64,000 nucleotides of DNA from Parahalioglobus pacificus (GTDB lineage: Bacteria; Pseudomonadota; Gammaproteobacteria; Pseudomonadales; Halieaceae). The notes below the pieces were generated by a model. That model was not told the DNA's origin. It saw only the letters and a list, made by a program, of their open reading frames with translations, and searched no databases. Of this stretch, positions 1 to 8,716 are shown one piece after another (the stretch's first letter is position 1; every line of letters starts with the position of its first letter). Position numbers and translations under genes: made by a program. The stretch lies in contig NZ_BMYM01000002.1 of NCBI RefSeq assembly GCF_014652275.1, positions 558,001 through 622,000 on the forward strand, in the 5' to 3' direction.

Positions 1-26
1 TCCTTATCCCCTGTGTGATTGTTATC

Positions 27-1010
27 TCAAAGTTGAAGGATGATCTTGCCCATGTGGGTGCCTTCCTGCATGCGCGCATGAGCGCGTTCGACTTCCTCCA
101 GCGGGAATACGGTATCCACGACCGGTCGAATTGCGCCGCTCTCCAGGTGGGGATAAACGGTAGTCATAATCTCTTCTACCATCACAGCCTTCTGAGCAAA
201 ACTTTGTGCCCTAAGCGTGGAGCCTGTGAGCGTCAGCCGTTTCATCAGTAGTGGCGCCAGGTTCAGTTGCGCTTCGAAGCCGCGGATAAATGCGATGGAC
301 ACGAGCCGGCCCTCGGGGGCCGCCACATTGATATTTTTTTGGACGAAGTCACCGCCCACCATATCCAGTATCACGTTGATCTGGTTATTGAGGCCCAGTT
401 CGGTGAGCTCGGCTTCAAAGTCCTGTTCCCGGTAGTTGAAGGCGACGGTGGCGCCCAGTGAGGTCAGTGCTTCACACTTTTCGGCGGTACCTGCCGTGGT
501 GTAGACCTCGGCCCCAAGGACCTTACAGATTCTCACGCCCAAGGTGCCTATCCCGCTGGCGCCACCGTGAATCAGGACTTTCTCGCCTGCCTTGAGTCCC
601 GCCCGCTGAAACAGGTTGTGCCAGACCGTCAGCAGTGCTTCCGGCAGCGAAGCTGCCTCTCCCATGCTGAAGTCTCTGGGAATGGGTAGGCACTGCCCCA
701 CAGGTGCGACGGCGTGACTGGCATAGCCGCCTCCGTGGGTCAGGGCGCATACCGCGTCGCCGACTGCCCAGCCATTCACCTCCGGGCCAACGGCTATCAC
801 TGTGCCGGCGACTTCCAGACCCATGAGGGGAGACGCGTCCGGGGGTGGTGGGTATAAACCGGCACGCTGCAGCAGGTCTGCCCGATTGAGACCGGCAGCG
901 GCAACGTCAATCAGCAGTTCACCGGGGCCCGGTGTGGGTGGGGTGCCGGTGGCTACCGAGAGTGAACGGTCGTTTTCATCGATGGCAACGTAGCGGTATT
1001 CGCTGGGCAT
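27..1010 (-). CDS. NAD(P)H quinone oxidoreductase, PIG3/QorA family
   Basis: This is a zinc-free medium-chain dehydrogenase/reductase that would pass hydride from NADPH to a quinone or other enone. The 327-residue length is normal for the family. It has the N-terminal GroES-like fold with the motif AAGLNRADLLQRAG near residues 36-49, which is typical of PIG3-type quinone reductases, and a Rossmann domain with HGGASGIGTLG near residues 148-158. No structural zinc cysteine cluster is seen, as expected. It lies 115 bases downstream of the TetR gene on the same strand, so it may be co-transcribed with it. Substrate is unknown. The family call is secure; the physiological role is inferred only. 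Confidence 0.9.
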   Translation of the reverse strand: MPSEYRYVAIDENDRSLSVATGTPPTPGPGELLIDVAAAGLNRADLLQRAGLYPPPPDASPLMGLEVAGTVIAVGPEVNGWAVGDAVCALTHGGGYASHAVAPVGQCLPIPRDFSMGEAASLPEALLTVWHNLFQRAGLKAGEKVLIHGGASGIGTLGVRICKVLGAEVYTTAGTAEKCEALTSLGATVAFNYREQDFEAELTELGLNNQINVILDMVGGDFVQKNINVAAPEGRLVSIAFIRGFEAQLNLAPLLMKRLTLTGSTLRAQSFAQKAVMVEEIMTTVYPHLESGAIRPVVDTVFPLEEVERAHARMQEGTHMGKIILQL

Positions 1011-1084
1011 AGCGGGTCTCCTGAGTCCGGGGCGCGATTCTGGCCAGTTACGGCGCTCAGCGCCAGTGCATCAGTGCTGCTCAG

Positions 1085-1101
1085 TTTGGGCGAGGCCCAA
1101 A
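1085..1101. other. Stem-loop between tetR-type gene and quinone oxidoreductase gene
   Basis: A perfect 7-bp inverted repeat, TTTGGGC-GAG-GCCCAAA, sits between the stop of the TetR gene and the start of the oxidoreductase gene on the minus strand. No run of T follows on either strand, so it is not a convincing intrinsic terminator. It may weakly attenuate read-through. Confidence 0.3.
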
Positions 1102-1125
1102 GGTGTGGCTATGTCGCCTGCGGTC

Positions 1126-1752
1126 TCAGCCAGTGTCCGTGCAGATCAGCGTTTCAAACAGTCCGCGTGCCTCTTCCAGTTTGGCGAAGATGGGGAATTC
1201 GCTGTCGAAGGCCCAGCTGGTGGTGAGGGAGTTCAGGGTGCCAACCACGACGCTTGCGAGCATGTCGGGTGAAAAGCGGTCAGTGGCATCGCCCAGCTCC
1301 CGGCCAGCTTCAATCAGCTCTGTGAAACTGGCCAGTGCGCTACTGCCGATCTCTCGCTGCTGCTCGGTGTTGTTGGCAAATGATGAGGGTGCCAGCAAGA
1401 TGAGCTGCCTGTCGATGTCTTCATAACTGGCAAACCGCGTCTCGATGTAGTCGATCATGGCGGCCAGACGCGCACGGGTGCTGTGGTGGTTGGTCATCAG
1501 CTCCCGAAGCATAGGCTCTGACTGACTGTACAGTCGGCTGATGCCCAGCCCGCCTAGCAGCGCGTGTTTGTTGGGGAAATACCCGTAGAAGGTTCGCCTG
1601 GCCACATCGGCAGCTTCGCAGATTTGTTCAATAGAGGTGTCGTCGACGCCCTGGCTCTTGAACAGCTGATAGGCGGCGTCTTCGATGCGCGCCCGGATTT
1701 CCTGCTTACGCTTTTCCCGCCGACTGACCGGCGGCTCCGCAATTGTGTCCAT
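1126..1752 (-). CDS. TetR/AcrR family transcriptional regulator
   Basis: This is a 208-residue one-component repressor. The N-terminal helix-turn-helix spans about residues 12-66, with the family signature ending ARRTFYGYFPNKHALL. The C-terminal ligand-binding half is not similar to any subfamily I can name. It is transcribed divergently from the amidohydrolase-Rieske-SDR-ADC operon across a 168-base gap, so control of that operon and of itself is the natural inference. The inducer is unknown but probably an intermediate of that pathway. ATG is at 1752, with the conserved basic start (SRREKRKQEIRARI) close behind it, which is typical spacing for the family. Confidence 0.9.
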   Translation of the reverse strand: MDTIAEPPVSRREKRKQEIRARIEDAAYQLFKSQGVDDTSIEQICEAADVARRTFYGYFPNKHALLGGLGISRLYSQSEPMLRELMTNHHSTRARLAAMIDYIETRFASYEDIDRQLILLAPSSFANNTEQQREIGSSALASFTELIEAGRELGDATDRFSPDMLASVVVGTLNSLTTSWAFDSEFPIFAKLEEARGLFETLICTDTG

Positions 1753-1920
1753 GCTTTTGCTGTTTTGGTGGTTGCAAACCGGATTCCATTAAACTAATTT
1801 GTAGACATATGTGCAAGTTTGCTCAAATGTGGCGCTATCGCCTGCCGCGGCACAGGCGCTGCGAAGCGGCCCTTGCACCCTGATGACAACAGTGAGAACA
1901 CATTAGAAACGAGCTACACC
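1753..1920. promoter_or_regulatory. Divergent intergenic region, likely TetR target
   Basis: This gap separates the divergent TetR gene and catabolic operon. On the plus strand a poor sigma-70-like pair can be drawn: TTGCAA at 1772-1777 and TAATTT at 1795-1800, 17 bases apart. An 8-bp palindrome ACATATGT lies at 1805-1812, just after the -10 candidate, where a repressor would block transcription. The elements are weak individually. The case rests mainly on the gene arrangement. Confidence 0.3.
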
Positions 1921-3135
1921 ATGTCTGAACGCCTGATCGTAGTGTCCACAGACTGCCATGCCGGTCTGCCCATTGCCGACTACAAGCCCTACGTGGAGAG
2001 TAAGTACCACGAGGTGATGGATATGGCTGTTCCCGTCCAGGTCGAAATGATGGACAAGGCCTCCGAGAGTTTCCTGATCAAGGAAATCAATGACGCCTGG
2101 CGCGAACCCATCCGGAGTGAACTCACTGGTGCCTGGGACTACAAGCAGCGGGAAAAGATGCTGGCCCAGGACGGTATTTCTGCGGAGATTATTTTCCCCG
2201 ATGGGATTACTGAGCAGAATACGCCGCCCTTCGGTGCCGGTTTGGGCCTGAGCCCACGCCAGGCAGTGCCCGAATTGCAGTGGGCGGGTGCCATGGCCCA
2301 TAACCGCTGGTTGGCGGAGCTGTGTGCCAATGACCCTGCGAGACATCTGGGTGTCGCTTCGATTCCGTTGCTATTCGATGTGCAGCAGGCGGTAGAGGCG
2401 GTGCGCTGGTGCGTGGATAACGGGCTGCGCTGCGTGATGATACCGACCATGTGGTTGGAGCATGACCCCTACCACCACACCAAGTACGACCCCTTTTGGG
2501 AAGTGTGTGAAGACCTGGGTGTGGTTATCCATTTCCACTCTGGCCCAGCGCCACATCCTGAGTATTTTGGTCCCGAGTGGCCCACGGTGGACAACAGCGA
2601 ACAGCTGCCCGGCGCTATGGGTGCTTATGTGTCTGAGGTGATGTGGTGGTTGTACCGCCCGCTAACCTTCATGATCTGGGGTGGTGTGTTTGAGCGCTTC
2701 CCGCGCCTCAAGGCCATGATCGTCGAGGGCGGCACACTGTTCATGATTCCGCCGTGGCTGCGCCTGCTGGACCACAACTACACCGATGTGCAGTTCTCGG
2801 CGAAGCTGGGCGACTTCCGTTCACACCTGTCCATGGCGCCCAGTGAGTACTTTGCGCGCAACTGCGGTATCGGGGCTTCCTGTGTACCCCGGGCCGATCT
2901 GGATATTCGGGACGTGATTGGCGCGGAGCTGATTATGTGGGGCAGTGATTTCCCTCACCCCGAGGGCACCTGGCCAAACACCGCCGAGTACTACAAGCAA
3001 ACCTTCGCAGACTTCCCGGAAGATGCGGGGCGAAAAATCCTGGGCGAAAACGCGATTAACTTTTATGGGCTGGACCGCAACCACCTGGCAGAGGTGGCCG
3101 CGGAGATCGGGCCCACGAACGAACTTTTCCATTGA
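1921..3135 (+). CDS. Amidohydrolase family 2 (ACMSD-like TIM-barrel) metal-dependent hydrolase
   Basis: This is a 404-residue TIM-barrel protein of the amidohydrolase-2 family, whose members hydrolyse or decarboxylate cyclic acids using one metal ion. The N-terminal metal motif is TDCHAG (Asp11, His13). A central IHFHSG would supply the next histidine, and GSDFPHPEG near residue 340 supplies the last aspartate. The open frame runs upstream to 1819, but the start at 1921 is preferred because it places the metal motif at the usual 10-13 residues from the N-terminus. It is the first gene of a probable four-gene operon with the Rieske oxygenase 33 bases downstream. It could act as a decarboxylase or a ring-opening hydrolase; the sequence does not decide. 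Confidence 0.85.
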   Translation: MSERLIVVSTDCHAGLPIADYKPYVESKYHEVMDMAVPVQVEMMDKASESFLIKEINDAWREPIRSELTGAWDYKQREKMLAQDGISAEIIFPDGITEQNTPPFGAGLGLSPRQAVPELQWAGAMAHNRWLAELCANDPARHLGVASIPLLFDVQQAVEAVRWCVDNGLRCVMIPTMWLEHDPYHHTKYDPFWEVCEDLGVVIHFHSGPAPHPEYFGPEWPTVDNSEQLPGAMGAYVSEVMWWLYRPLTFMIWGGVFERFPRLKAMIVEGGTLFMIPPWLRLLDHNYTDVQFSAKLGDFRSHLSMAPSEYFARNCGIGASCVPRADLDIRDVIGAELIMWGSDFPHPEGTWPNTAEYYKQTFADFPEDAGRKILGENAINFYGLDRNHLAEVAAEIGPTNELFH

Positions 3136-3168
3136 ATACAGCGGCAACACTGACAGCGAGGAGTCACC

Positions 3169-4140
3169 ATGACGATTGTTGAAGCTTGCGAATCACGCAC
3201 GAACACCACCCCTGATTTTCCTATGGGCTGGTACACCGTAGGGCGCAGCCACGAGCTGCAAATTGGCGAGGTTACCAACGTAACCGCCTTCGACCGGGAG
3301 CTCGCGCTGTACCGCACGCGCTCTGGCGCCGTCGTACTGCAGGACGCCTTTTGCCCGCACCTGGGTGCACACCTGGGTGTGGAAGGCCGTGTTGTGGGTG
3401 AGTCCATTCGCTGCCCCTTCCACGGTTGGCGCTTTGGCACTGACGGCGTATGTGAGGAGATTCCGTACTGCGAGGACATTCCCGAGCGCGCGCGGATTCG
3501 CACCTGGCACACCGAAGAGAAGCACGGCCAGATCTGGGTGTGGTTCCACCCTGAGAATACCGGCCCGCATTGGGAATTGCCGGACATCCCCCAGTTTGGT
3601 GCCGAGGGCTGGACGCTGCCGCGTTTTGCAGAGTTCGACGTTCCTGCTCATATTCAGGATATTGCTGAGAATGCCTGCGACCCCGTCCACTTCCAGTACG
3701 TGCACAAGCAACCGGACGTGCCACCCTCCGAGGTAACCATCGAGGATAACGGCCGCATTCTGCACCTGAATTCAGATGCGTCGAACGCGCCCATCCCCAA
3801 CCAGTTGCACGCCACGGTGTACTCCCCCGGCCACGCGCTGGTGCACACCGATTACGGCCCCGGCGCCGAGATGTTGGTGTACAACAGTGCCCAGCCCATC
3901 GATAGACACAACACTAAGATGCGTTGGTCTTTGATTGTTCGGAAAGAGATTGAAGATCTGGCGGGCGACGATGTGATGCAGGGAATCATTGACGGCCTGT
4001 CCGACGACTACCCGATCTGGGCTAACAAGGTGCACAAGCACAAGCCGCTTTTCTGTAAGGCGGATAAGACACTGGTCCTATTCCGTAAGTGGGTGCGTCA
4101 GTTCTACCTGACCGAGAAAGACAAGCGGGAGATTGCCTGA
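3169..4140 (+). CDS. Rieske non-heme iron oxygenase, KshA/Neverland-like terminal component
   Basis: This 323-residue protein carries a Rieske [2Fe-2S] domain with ligands Cys62-x-His64 and Cys82-x2-His85. Its catalytic domain has the mononuclear iron motif NACDPVHFQYVH, which supplies His174 and His179. Arrangement and length resemble the KshA and Neverland/DAF-36 group, which hydroxylates or desaturates steroids and other polycyclic rings, rather than the larger dioxygenase alpha subunits. A good GGAG ribosome site precedes the ATG. No ferredoxin reductase partner is present in the window, so electrons must come from a reductase encoded elsewhere. A steroid-like or terpenoid substrate is plausible but inferred only from family resemblance. 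Confidence 0.88.
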   Translation: MTIVEACESRTNTTPDFPMGWYTVGRSHELQIGEVTNVTAFDRELALYRTRSGAVVLQDAFCPHLGAHLGVEGRVVGESIRCPFHGWRFGTDGVCEEIPYCEDIPERARIRTWHTEEKHGQIWVWFHPENTGPHWELPDIPQFGAEGWTLPRFAEFDVPAHIQDIAENACDPVHFQYVHKQPDVPPSEVTIEDNGRILHLNSDASNAPIPNQLHATVYSPGHALVHTDYGPGAEMLVYNSAQPIDRHNTKMRWSLIVRKEIEDLAGDDVMQGIIDGLSDDYPIWANKVHKHKPLFCKADKTLVLFRKWVRQFYLTEKDKREIA

Positions 4141-4142
4141 GC

Positions 4143-5024
4143 ATGCAGGACTTTAGCGGTAAGGTTGCCCTGATCACTGGCGGTGCCAGTGGCATAGGGC
4201 GTTCATTGGCCTTTGCTCTGGGCGCGAAGGGTGCCCGCATAGTGGTGGGTGATGTCGATAGCAACGCCATGCAGCAGATTGAGGCTGATCTCGCGAGCGA
4301 GAATATCGACGCGCGTGTGGTCCGTTGTGACGTCACCTCGGAAGAAAGCCTCACCGCTGCGGCGGACGCGGCCACAGAGGCCTTTGGCGGCATCGATTTG
4401 GTGTTCGCCAATGCGGGCATTGGCGCAGGCGAGTCCGGTGCACTCTGGGATTACTCAGACAAGGACTGGCGCTGGTGCCTGGATGTCAATCTGTGGGGCG
4501 TTATTAACAGCATTAAAGTGTTTATGCCTCGCCTGATCGCGCGCGCAGACAAAACCCATTTCGTCGTCACCGGCTCCAGTAATGGTGCCTTCGTTATTCT
4601 GCCAGATGCGCCCATTTACACCGCCAGTAAAGCAGCGGTGCACGCCATCACCGAGAACCTGCACTACCAAGTGACAGCGGGAGGGCTGCAGGTGGTTGTT
4701 AGCGCCCTTTTCCCGGGGCCCCATGTGGTAGACACGGGCCTGTTCAATTCAGGGCGTGTTCGCCCCGAAGAGCTCAAGAAAGAGGTCGAGGGTAACGAGT
4801 CGGGTATCAACTCTGTAGATGATATGAAGCGCATGGCGGCGGAGTGGGGCATAGAGCTGGAAACCACGCACCCGGATGAGGTAGCTGCCATGGCCATTGC
4901 GGGTCTGGAGAAAGACGCTTTCTGGCTGCTGGAAACTACCCCCGATACTGATGACAAGATTCGCAGGCGCGCTGCCATGATTCTCGAGCGCAGCACGCCG
5001 GTTCCGGAAATGGTTGGCGCCTAG
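4143..5024 (+). CDS. Short-chain dehydrogenase/reductase (SDR)
   Basis: This is a classical SDR of 293 residues that would oxidise an alcohol or reduce a ketone with NAD(P). The nucleotide motif TGGASGIG is at residues 12-19, NAG at 90-92, the catalytic serines near 145-146, and the YTASK motif gives Tyr159 and Lys163. The start at 4143, two bases after the Rieske stop, is preferred over the longer frame because the glycine motif then lies at the normal position. A GGGAG site lies inside the end of the preceding gene, indicating translational coupling. Asp38 after the second beta strand (GDVDS) favours NAD over NADP. Confidence 0.9.
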   Translation: MQDFSGKVALITGGASGIGRSLAFALGAKGARIVVGDVDSNAMQQIEADLASENIDARVVRCDVTSEESLTAAADAATEAFGGIDLVFANAGIGAGESGALWDYSDKDWRWCLDVNLWGVINSIKVFMPRLIARADKTHFVVTGSSNGAFVILPDAPIYTASKAAVHAITENLHYQVTAGGLQVVVSALFPGPHVVDTGLFNSGRVRPEELKKEVEGNESGINSVDDMKRMAAEWGIELETTHPDEVAAMAIAGLEKDAFWLLETTPDTDDKIRRRAAMILERSTPVPEMVGA

Positions 5025-5064
5025 AGCCAACACCCACCTAGTAATAACAAACAGGGAAAACACC

Positions 5065-5844
5065 ATGACCAACGAAACAGGCGCTCCCCAGGGTAATCCC
5101 GGTGATATCGTAAATTGGCCGATGCTCAAGATTGTGTATCGCACCGACCCGGATAAAATCGCTGCGCTTCTGCCCCCGGGCATTGAGCCCGGTGCTAATC
5201 CTCACGTTAATCTGACCATCTATAACTTCCCGGTACCCGATGAGCCCGAGTACGGCATCGTGACGACTGTGGACGCTGACTATCAGGGCACTGCGGGCGA
5301 GTACACGCTGGGCTACGGCATCGATCAGGAATCGGCCATTTTTATCAGCCAGGAAACCAACGGTCAGCCAAAGTACCCCTGCGAAACCGAGTTTTATCGG
5401 TTGGGGCCCTCGGTGAGCGCCCGCTGTGTGCACCAGGGCTACACCTTTGTTGAGTTCAAAGGCATGTCAAAGGGCCCTGTTGATCCGCTGCCTGAGTTCG
5501 ATCAGCACGAATGGTGGATCAAGGTCTCGCGCGCGGTCAGCGTGGGTGGCCCGGCAACGGGTTACGACTTCCCGCCCCATGTTGTTCACGTGCGTAGCAA
5601 GTACGGTACCGCATGGCGCGAAGAAGTTGAGGGTGAGCTGGTGCTGCGCGACAGCCCCTGGGACCCTCTGACAACACTGTTGCCCATGCGCGAGCAGGTG
5701 TCGGCACACCTCTGGTGGCCAATCTTCCTGGATCGCGAAATCAAGTTGGCCGGTAAACTGGATCCCGAGGGCTTCCTGCCCTATGTGGATACGATTTCTG
5801 GCTCGCGCTACCCCGGCACCAATGGTGGTCCCAAGCGCGACTGA
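5065..5844 (+). CDS. Acetoacetate decarboxylase-like (ADC family) protein
   Basis: This 259-residue protein belongs to the acetoacetate decarboxylase superfamily, whose true members decarboxylate beta-keto acids through a lysine Schiff base. Lys103 in the segment GQPKYPCE occupies the place of the catalytic lysine of the GFPK-type motif, so some Schiff-base chemistry is possible. Many family members are aldolases or dehydratases instead. ATG at 5065 is preceded by AGGGA at good spacing; the frame is open further upstream but overlaps the SDR. It is the last gene of the operon, followed at once by an intrinsic terminator. It could process the beta-keto product of the upstream oxygenase and SDR. 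Confidence 0.8.
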   Translation: MTNETGAPQGNPGDIVNWPMLKIVYRTDPDKIAALLPPGIEPGANPHVNLTIYNFPVPDEPEYGIVTTVDADYQGTAGEYTLGYGIDQESAIFISQETNGQPKYPCETEFYRLGPSVSARCVHQGYTFVEFKGMSKGPVDPLPEFDQHEWWIKVSRAVSVGGPATGYDFPPHVVHVRSKYGTAWREEVEGELVLRDSPWDPLTTLLPMREQVSAHLWWPIFLDREIKLAGKLDPEGFLPYVDTISGSRYPGTNGGPKRD

Positions 5845-5863
5845 TGAAATAGGCTGTCTCACG

Positions 5864-5895
5864 AAAACCGCGGACCTGGGTTCGCGGTTTTTTTT
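5864..5895 (+). terminator. Rho-independent terminator after the catabolic operon
   Basis: The stem AAAACCGCG (5864-5872) pairs with CGCGGTTTT, with a loop of about ten bases, and is followed by a run of eight T to 5895. It begins about 20 bases after the stop of the ADC-like gene. This is a textbook intrinsic terminator. Confidence 0.9.
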
Positions 5896-6050
5896 GGCCT
5901 TTCCCCGGCGCTTTAGCCTTCGTCAGCGATCATCCTTGGTGTTTCCACTGCCCCTGGCGGTGCCACGGTGCAGCGTATCGGGTATCCGGCACTGACGACG
6001 ATTCGGAACTTGTTACACTAGCCGGATGTTCGCCCGGCGAGACACGAATA

Positions 6051-6299
6051 ATGATAAAACCACTGATCATCGGGGCGCTGGTCTGCCTCTACCTGCAGCT
6101 AGGCCTGGAGCCAACTGGCTGGCTGTTTTACGAACTGAGTCATGCGACCGGGTTTGTCCCGCTGTACAACGGCTACAGTGCGTTTCGCGGTGCGGGCTAT
6201 TTCTACAGTCTCTGGCCATGGCAGTTGCCCGTGAATCTGCTGGTCGGCGTATTGGTTGCTGCATTGGTGTATTGGCTGCAGCAGAGGAGGCAGGCATGA
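6051..6299 (+). CDS. Small two-helix inner-membrane protein linked to a GMC dehydrogenase
   Basis: This 82-residue protein has a hydrophobic N-terminal segment (about residues 3-22), a polar loop rich in aromatic residues, and a second membrane segment (about 60-76) ending in a basic tail QQRRQA. Its stop codon overlaps the start of the next gene (ATGA), so the pair is translationally coupled. I do not recognise a family. The position suggests a membrane anchor, or a quinone contact, for the dehydrogenase encoded by the next two genes, where related systems usually have a cytochrome c subunit. Confidence 0.7.
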   Translation: MIKPLIIGALVCLYLQLGLEPTGWLFYELSHATGFVPLYNGYSAFRGAGYFYSLWPWQLPVNLLVGVLVAALVYWLQQRRQA

Positions 6300-6931
6300 A
6301 CCGACGAGAATTGCTGCAGTGCGCGGCGCTGCTGGTCAGTGGTACCGCAGTAACTCCAGGCAGTTGGGCACTGTCACAGGCACAGTCCAAATACCTGTCT
6401 GCCAGGGCGCCTTACATCGAAACTGCCACCGCAGACTTCTTTACCGACGCGCAGCGTGCGGCTGTTGCCGCGGCTGCCGATATTACGATTCCCATCACAG
6501 GCACACCCGGCGCGCTGGATGCGGGCGTACCGCGTTTCATTGAGTTGATGGTGTCGGACTGGCTCACTGATGAAGAGCGGGCGAATTTTATGGGGGGCCT
6601 GGAAGACTTGCAGGCCAGGGCGGGAGGCGACTTCTCTGCACTGCCGGCCCCGAAGCAGCTTGCATTGCTGGAAGCGCTCGAGGACGAGGCAGCGGATGCG
6701 CCTTGGTACCAGTTTGCTAATACCCTGCGCACCTGGGACCCGGAGGCGCCTTTCATTTGCGCCTTCAAGGAGCTGACGGTGCTGGGCTTTATGCTGTCGC
6801 GAGAGGGCAGTCGTGAGTTTTTGCGTCCCAACCCCATGGGGACATTTGACGGGGACATTCCGCTGCTTGCCACTGACAGTGCCTACAGCAAGCACACGCT
6901 GCTGCGAGCCATAGCCAGGGAGTCCAGCTGA
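6296..6931 (+). CDS. Gluconate 2-dehydrogenase subunit 3-like (GMC dehydrogenase small subunit)
   Basis: This 211-residue protein matches the gluconate 2-dehydrogenase subunit 3 family, the small subunit that chaperones and exports GMC flavoprotein dehydrogenases. The N-terminus MNRRELLQCAALLVSG is a Tat-like signal with a twin arginine. The body has the family pattern FFTDAQRAAVAAAADITIP near residues 45-62. The start at 6296 overlaps the previous stop by four bases and its own stop shares one base with the next ATG, so three genes form a tight unit. The frame is open from 6026, but that extension overlaps the small membrane gene and has no family support. Confidence 0.85.
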   Translation: MNRRELLQCAALLVSGTAVTPGSWALSQAQSKYLSARAPYIETATADFFTDAQRAAVAAAADITIPITGTPGALDAGVPRFIELMVSDWLTDEERANFMGGLEDLQARAGGDFSALPAPKQLALLEALEDEAADAPWYQFANTLRTWDPEAPFICAFKELTVLGFMLSREGSREFLRPNPMGTFDGDIPLLATDSAYSKHTLLRAIARESS

Positions 6932-8634
6932 TGGAAGCAACAGATTTTGACGCCATTGTTGTCGGCTCGGGTATTTCGGGGGGGTGGGCAGCCAAGGAGC
7001 TCACCGAGCGGGGTCTGAAAGTACTGGTGCTGGACCGGGGGCGCAATATTCGCCATGCCGTGGACTATTACGGCGAGCATGCCCAAAGCTACCAGGAGCC
7101 CTACTACGGTCTGCCGAATCGGGAGCGGGACAGCCGCGAGTACTTCATCCAGCAGAACTCCTATGCCTTCGGCGAGACCACGCTTCAGTACTGGAACAAC
7201 GATAGGCTGAACCCTTATGTACGCACCCCGGATAAACCCTTTAACTGGATGCGCGCTGATGTGGTGGGCGGCCGCAGTCTCTTGTGGGGCCGACAGGTCT
7301 ACCGCTGGAGCGAGCAGGATTTCACTGCTAACCGCGATGACGGTAGCGCCGTTGATTGGCCCGTGCGCTATGCGGACATTGCACCCTGGTACAGCCATGT
7401 AGAGAAGTTCATTGGTGTGAGCGGCCAGGCAGAGGGTCTGCCGCAGCTGCCGGACAGCGAGTTTCTGCCGCCGATGGATTACTACGCGCTGGAAAAAACT
7501 GCCATCGCGCGCATGAAAAAGAAGGTCCCAGAGATTCCCATCACCATGGGCCGGGTGGCCATCCTGACCCAGGATCACAACGGACGGGCCGCCTGCCACT
7601 ACTGCGGTCCCTGCCAGCGTGGCTGTTCCACCGGCAGCTACTTCAGTTCACAAAGCTCCACCCTGCCCGCCGCCGAGGCCACCGGCAACATGACCCTGCT
7701 GCCCAACCGTGTGGTTGAACGACTAGAGCACGATGAATGCGGTCGCCGGGTGACCGGCGTGCTCACTGTGGATACCGAGACCGGTGAGCGACAGCGCTTT
7801 TCCGCCCGGCTTGTCTTCCTGTGCGCCTCAACGTTGGCGTCCACCCAGATTCTGTTGAACTCGGCCAGCGAGCAGCACCCGCAGGGTCTGGCCAATGGCA
7901 GTGGCGTGGTGGGCAAATACCTGATGGACCACTTGGCGCTGTCCCACACTGGATTCTTTGTGGATGACGCCGACCGATACTACCTCGGCGACAGGCCCAA
8001 CGGGCTTTATATACCGCGCTTCCGCAATGTCGGCGAGCAGGACCAAGACGCGAACTTCCTGCGGGGCTATGGCTATCAATGCCTGCCGCTGCGGCCGGAC
8101 TGGGAGACCACCTTCAATCAGCGCGGCTTCGGTGCCGATTACAAGGCGCAGTTGGCCAAGCCCATGCCGATCTGGATATGGGCGCTTCGCGCCTTTGTGG
8201 AATGCCTGCCGCGGGCGAGCAACCGACTGTACCTGCATGCGAACAAGACGGACCGTTTTGGTATCCCGCAGTTGGTGACGGAATTTACCTGGAGTGATAA
8301 CGAACGCAATGCCGCTCTGGACAGCGGTGTACAGGCCGGGCGCATCTTGCGTGCCGCCGGTGCGGTAAGCATCGATGTCACGGACAGCACGGAAAACCTC
8401 GATGTGGGCGGTGACGCCATTCATGAAATGGGCACAGTGCGCATGGGTCGCGACCCCGCAACCTCGGCCCTGAATGGCTTTAACCAGGCGCACGAGGTCG
8501 ACAATCTATTCGTCACAGACGGTTCGTTCATGACCTCGGCGTCCTGTGTGAATCCTTCGCTGACCTACATGGCGTTCACTGCCCGCGCTTGCGACTATGC
8601 TGTGAAGCAATTGCAGACGGCCAACAGTGCTTAG
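6931..8634 (+). CDS. GMC family dehydrogenase, FAD large subunit with cysteine cluster
   Basis: This 567-residue flavoprotein oxidises an alcohol, sugar or sterol-like hydroxyl and would be carried to the periplasm with its small subunit. The FAD motif VVGSGISGGWAAKE is near residues 10-23, and the C-terminal GMC signature contains GTVRMG and SASCVNPSLTYM with the catalytic Asn region. Cys222, Cys225, Cys228 and Cys232 (CHYCGPCQRGC) form a cluster placed where FAD-dependent glucose dehydrogenases carry a [3Fe-4S] centre. It overlaps the small subunit gene by one base. No cytochrome subunit is encoded beside it. The substrate cannot be told from sequence. Confidence 0.88.
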   Translation: MEATDFDAIVVGSGISGGWAAKELTERGLKVLVLDRGRNIRHAVDYYGEHAQSYQEPYYGLPNRERDSREYFIQQNSYAFGETTLQYWNNDRLNPYVRTPDKPFNWMRADVVGGRSLLWGRQVYRWSEQDFTANRDDGSAVDWPVRYADIAPWYSHVEKFIGVSGQAEGLPQLPDSEFLPPMDYYALEKTAIARMKKKVPEIPITMGRVAILTQDHNGRAACHYCGPCQRGCSTGSYFSSQSSTLPAAEATGNMTLLPNRVVERLEHDECGRRVTGVLTVDTETGERQRFSARLVFLCASTLASTQILLNSASEQHPQGLANGSGVVGKYLMDHLALSHTGFFVDDADRYYLGDRPNGLYIPRFRNVGEQDQDANFLRGYGYQCLPLRPDWETTFNQRGFGADYKAQLAKPMPIWIWALRAFVECLPRASNRLYLHANKTDRFGIPQLVTEFTWSDNERNAALDSGVQAGRILRAAGAVSIDVTDSTENLDVGGDAIHEMGTVRMGRDPATSALNGFNQAHEVDNLFVTDGSFMTSASCVNPSLTYMAFTARACDYAVKQLQTANSA

Positions 8635-8716
8635 CCCGAGCGGTTACGGGTTTGGGGAAATGATCTATAGTTAGCGGCCAGCCACGACGGCGAGGTAGTA
8701 CCACAAGGAGTTAGCA

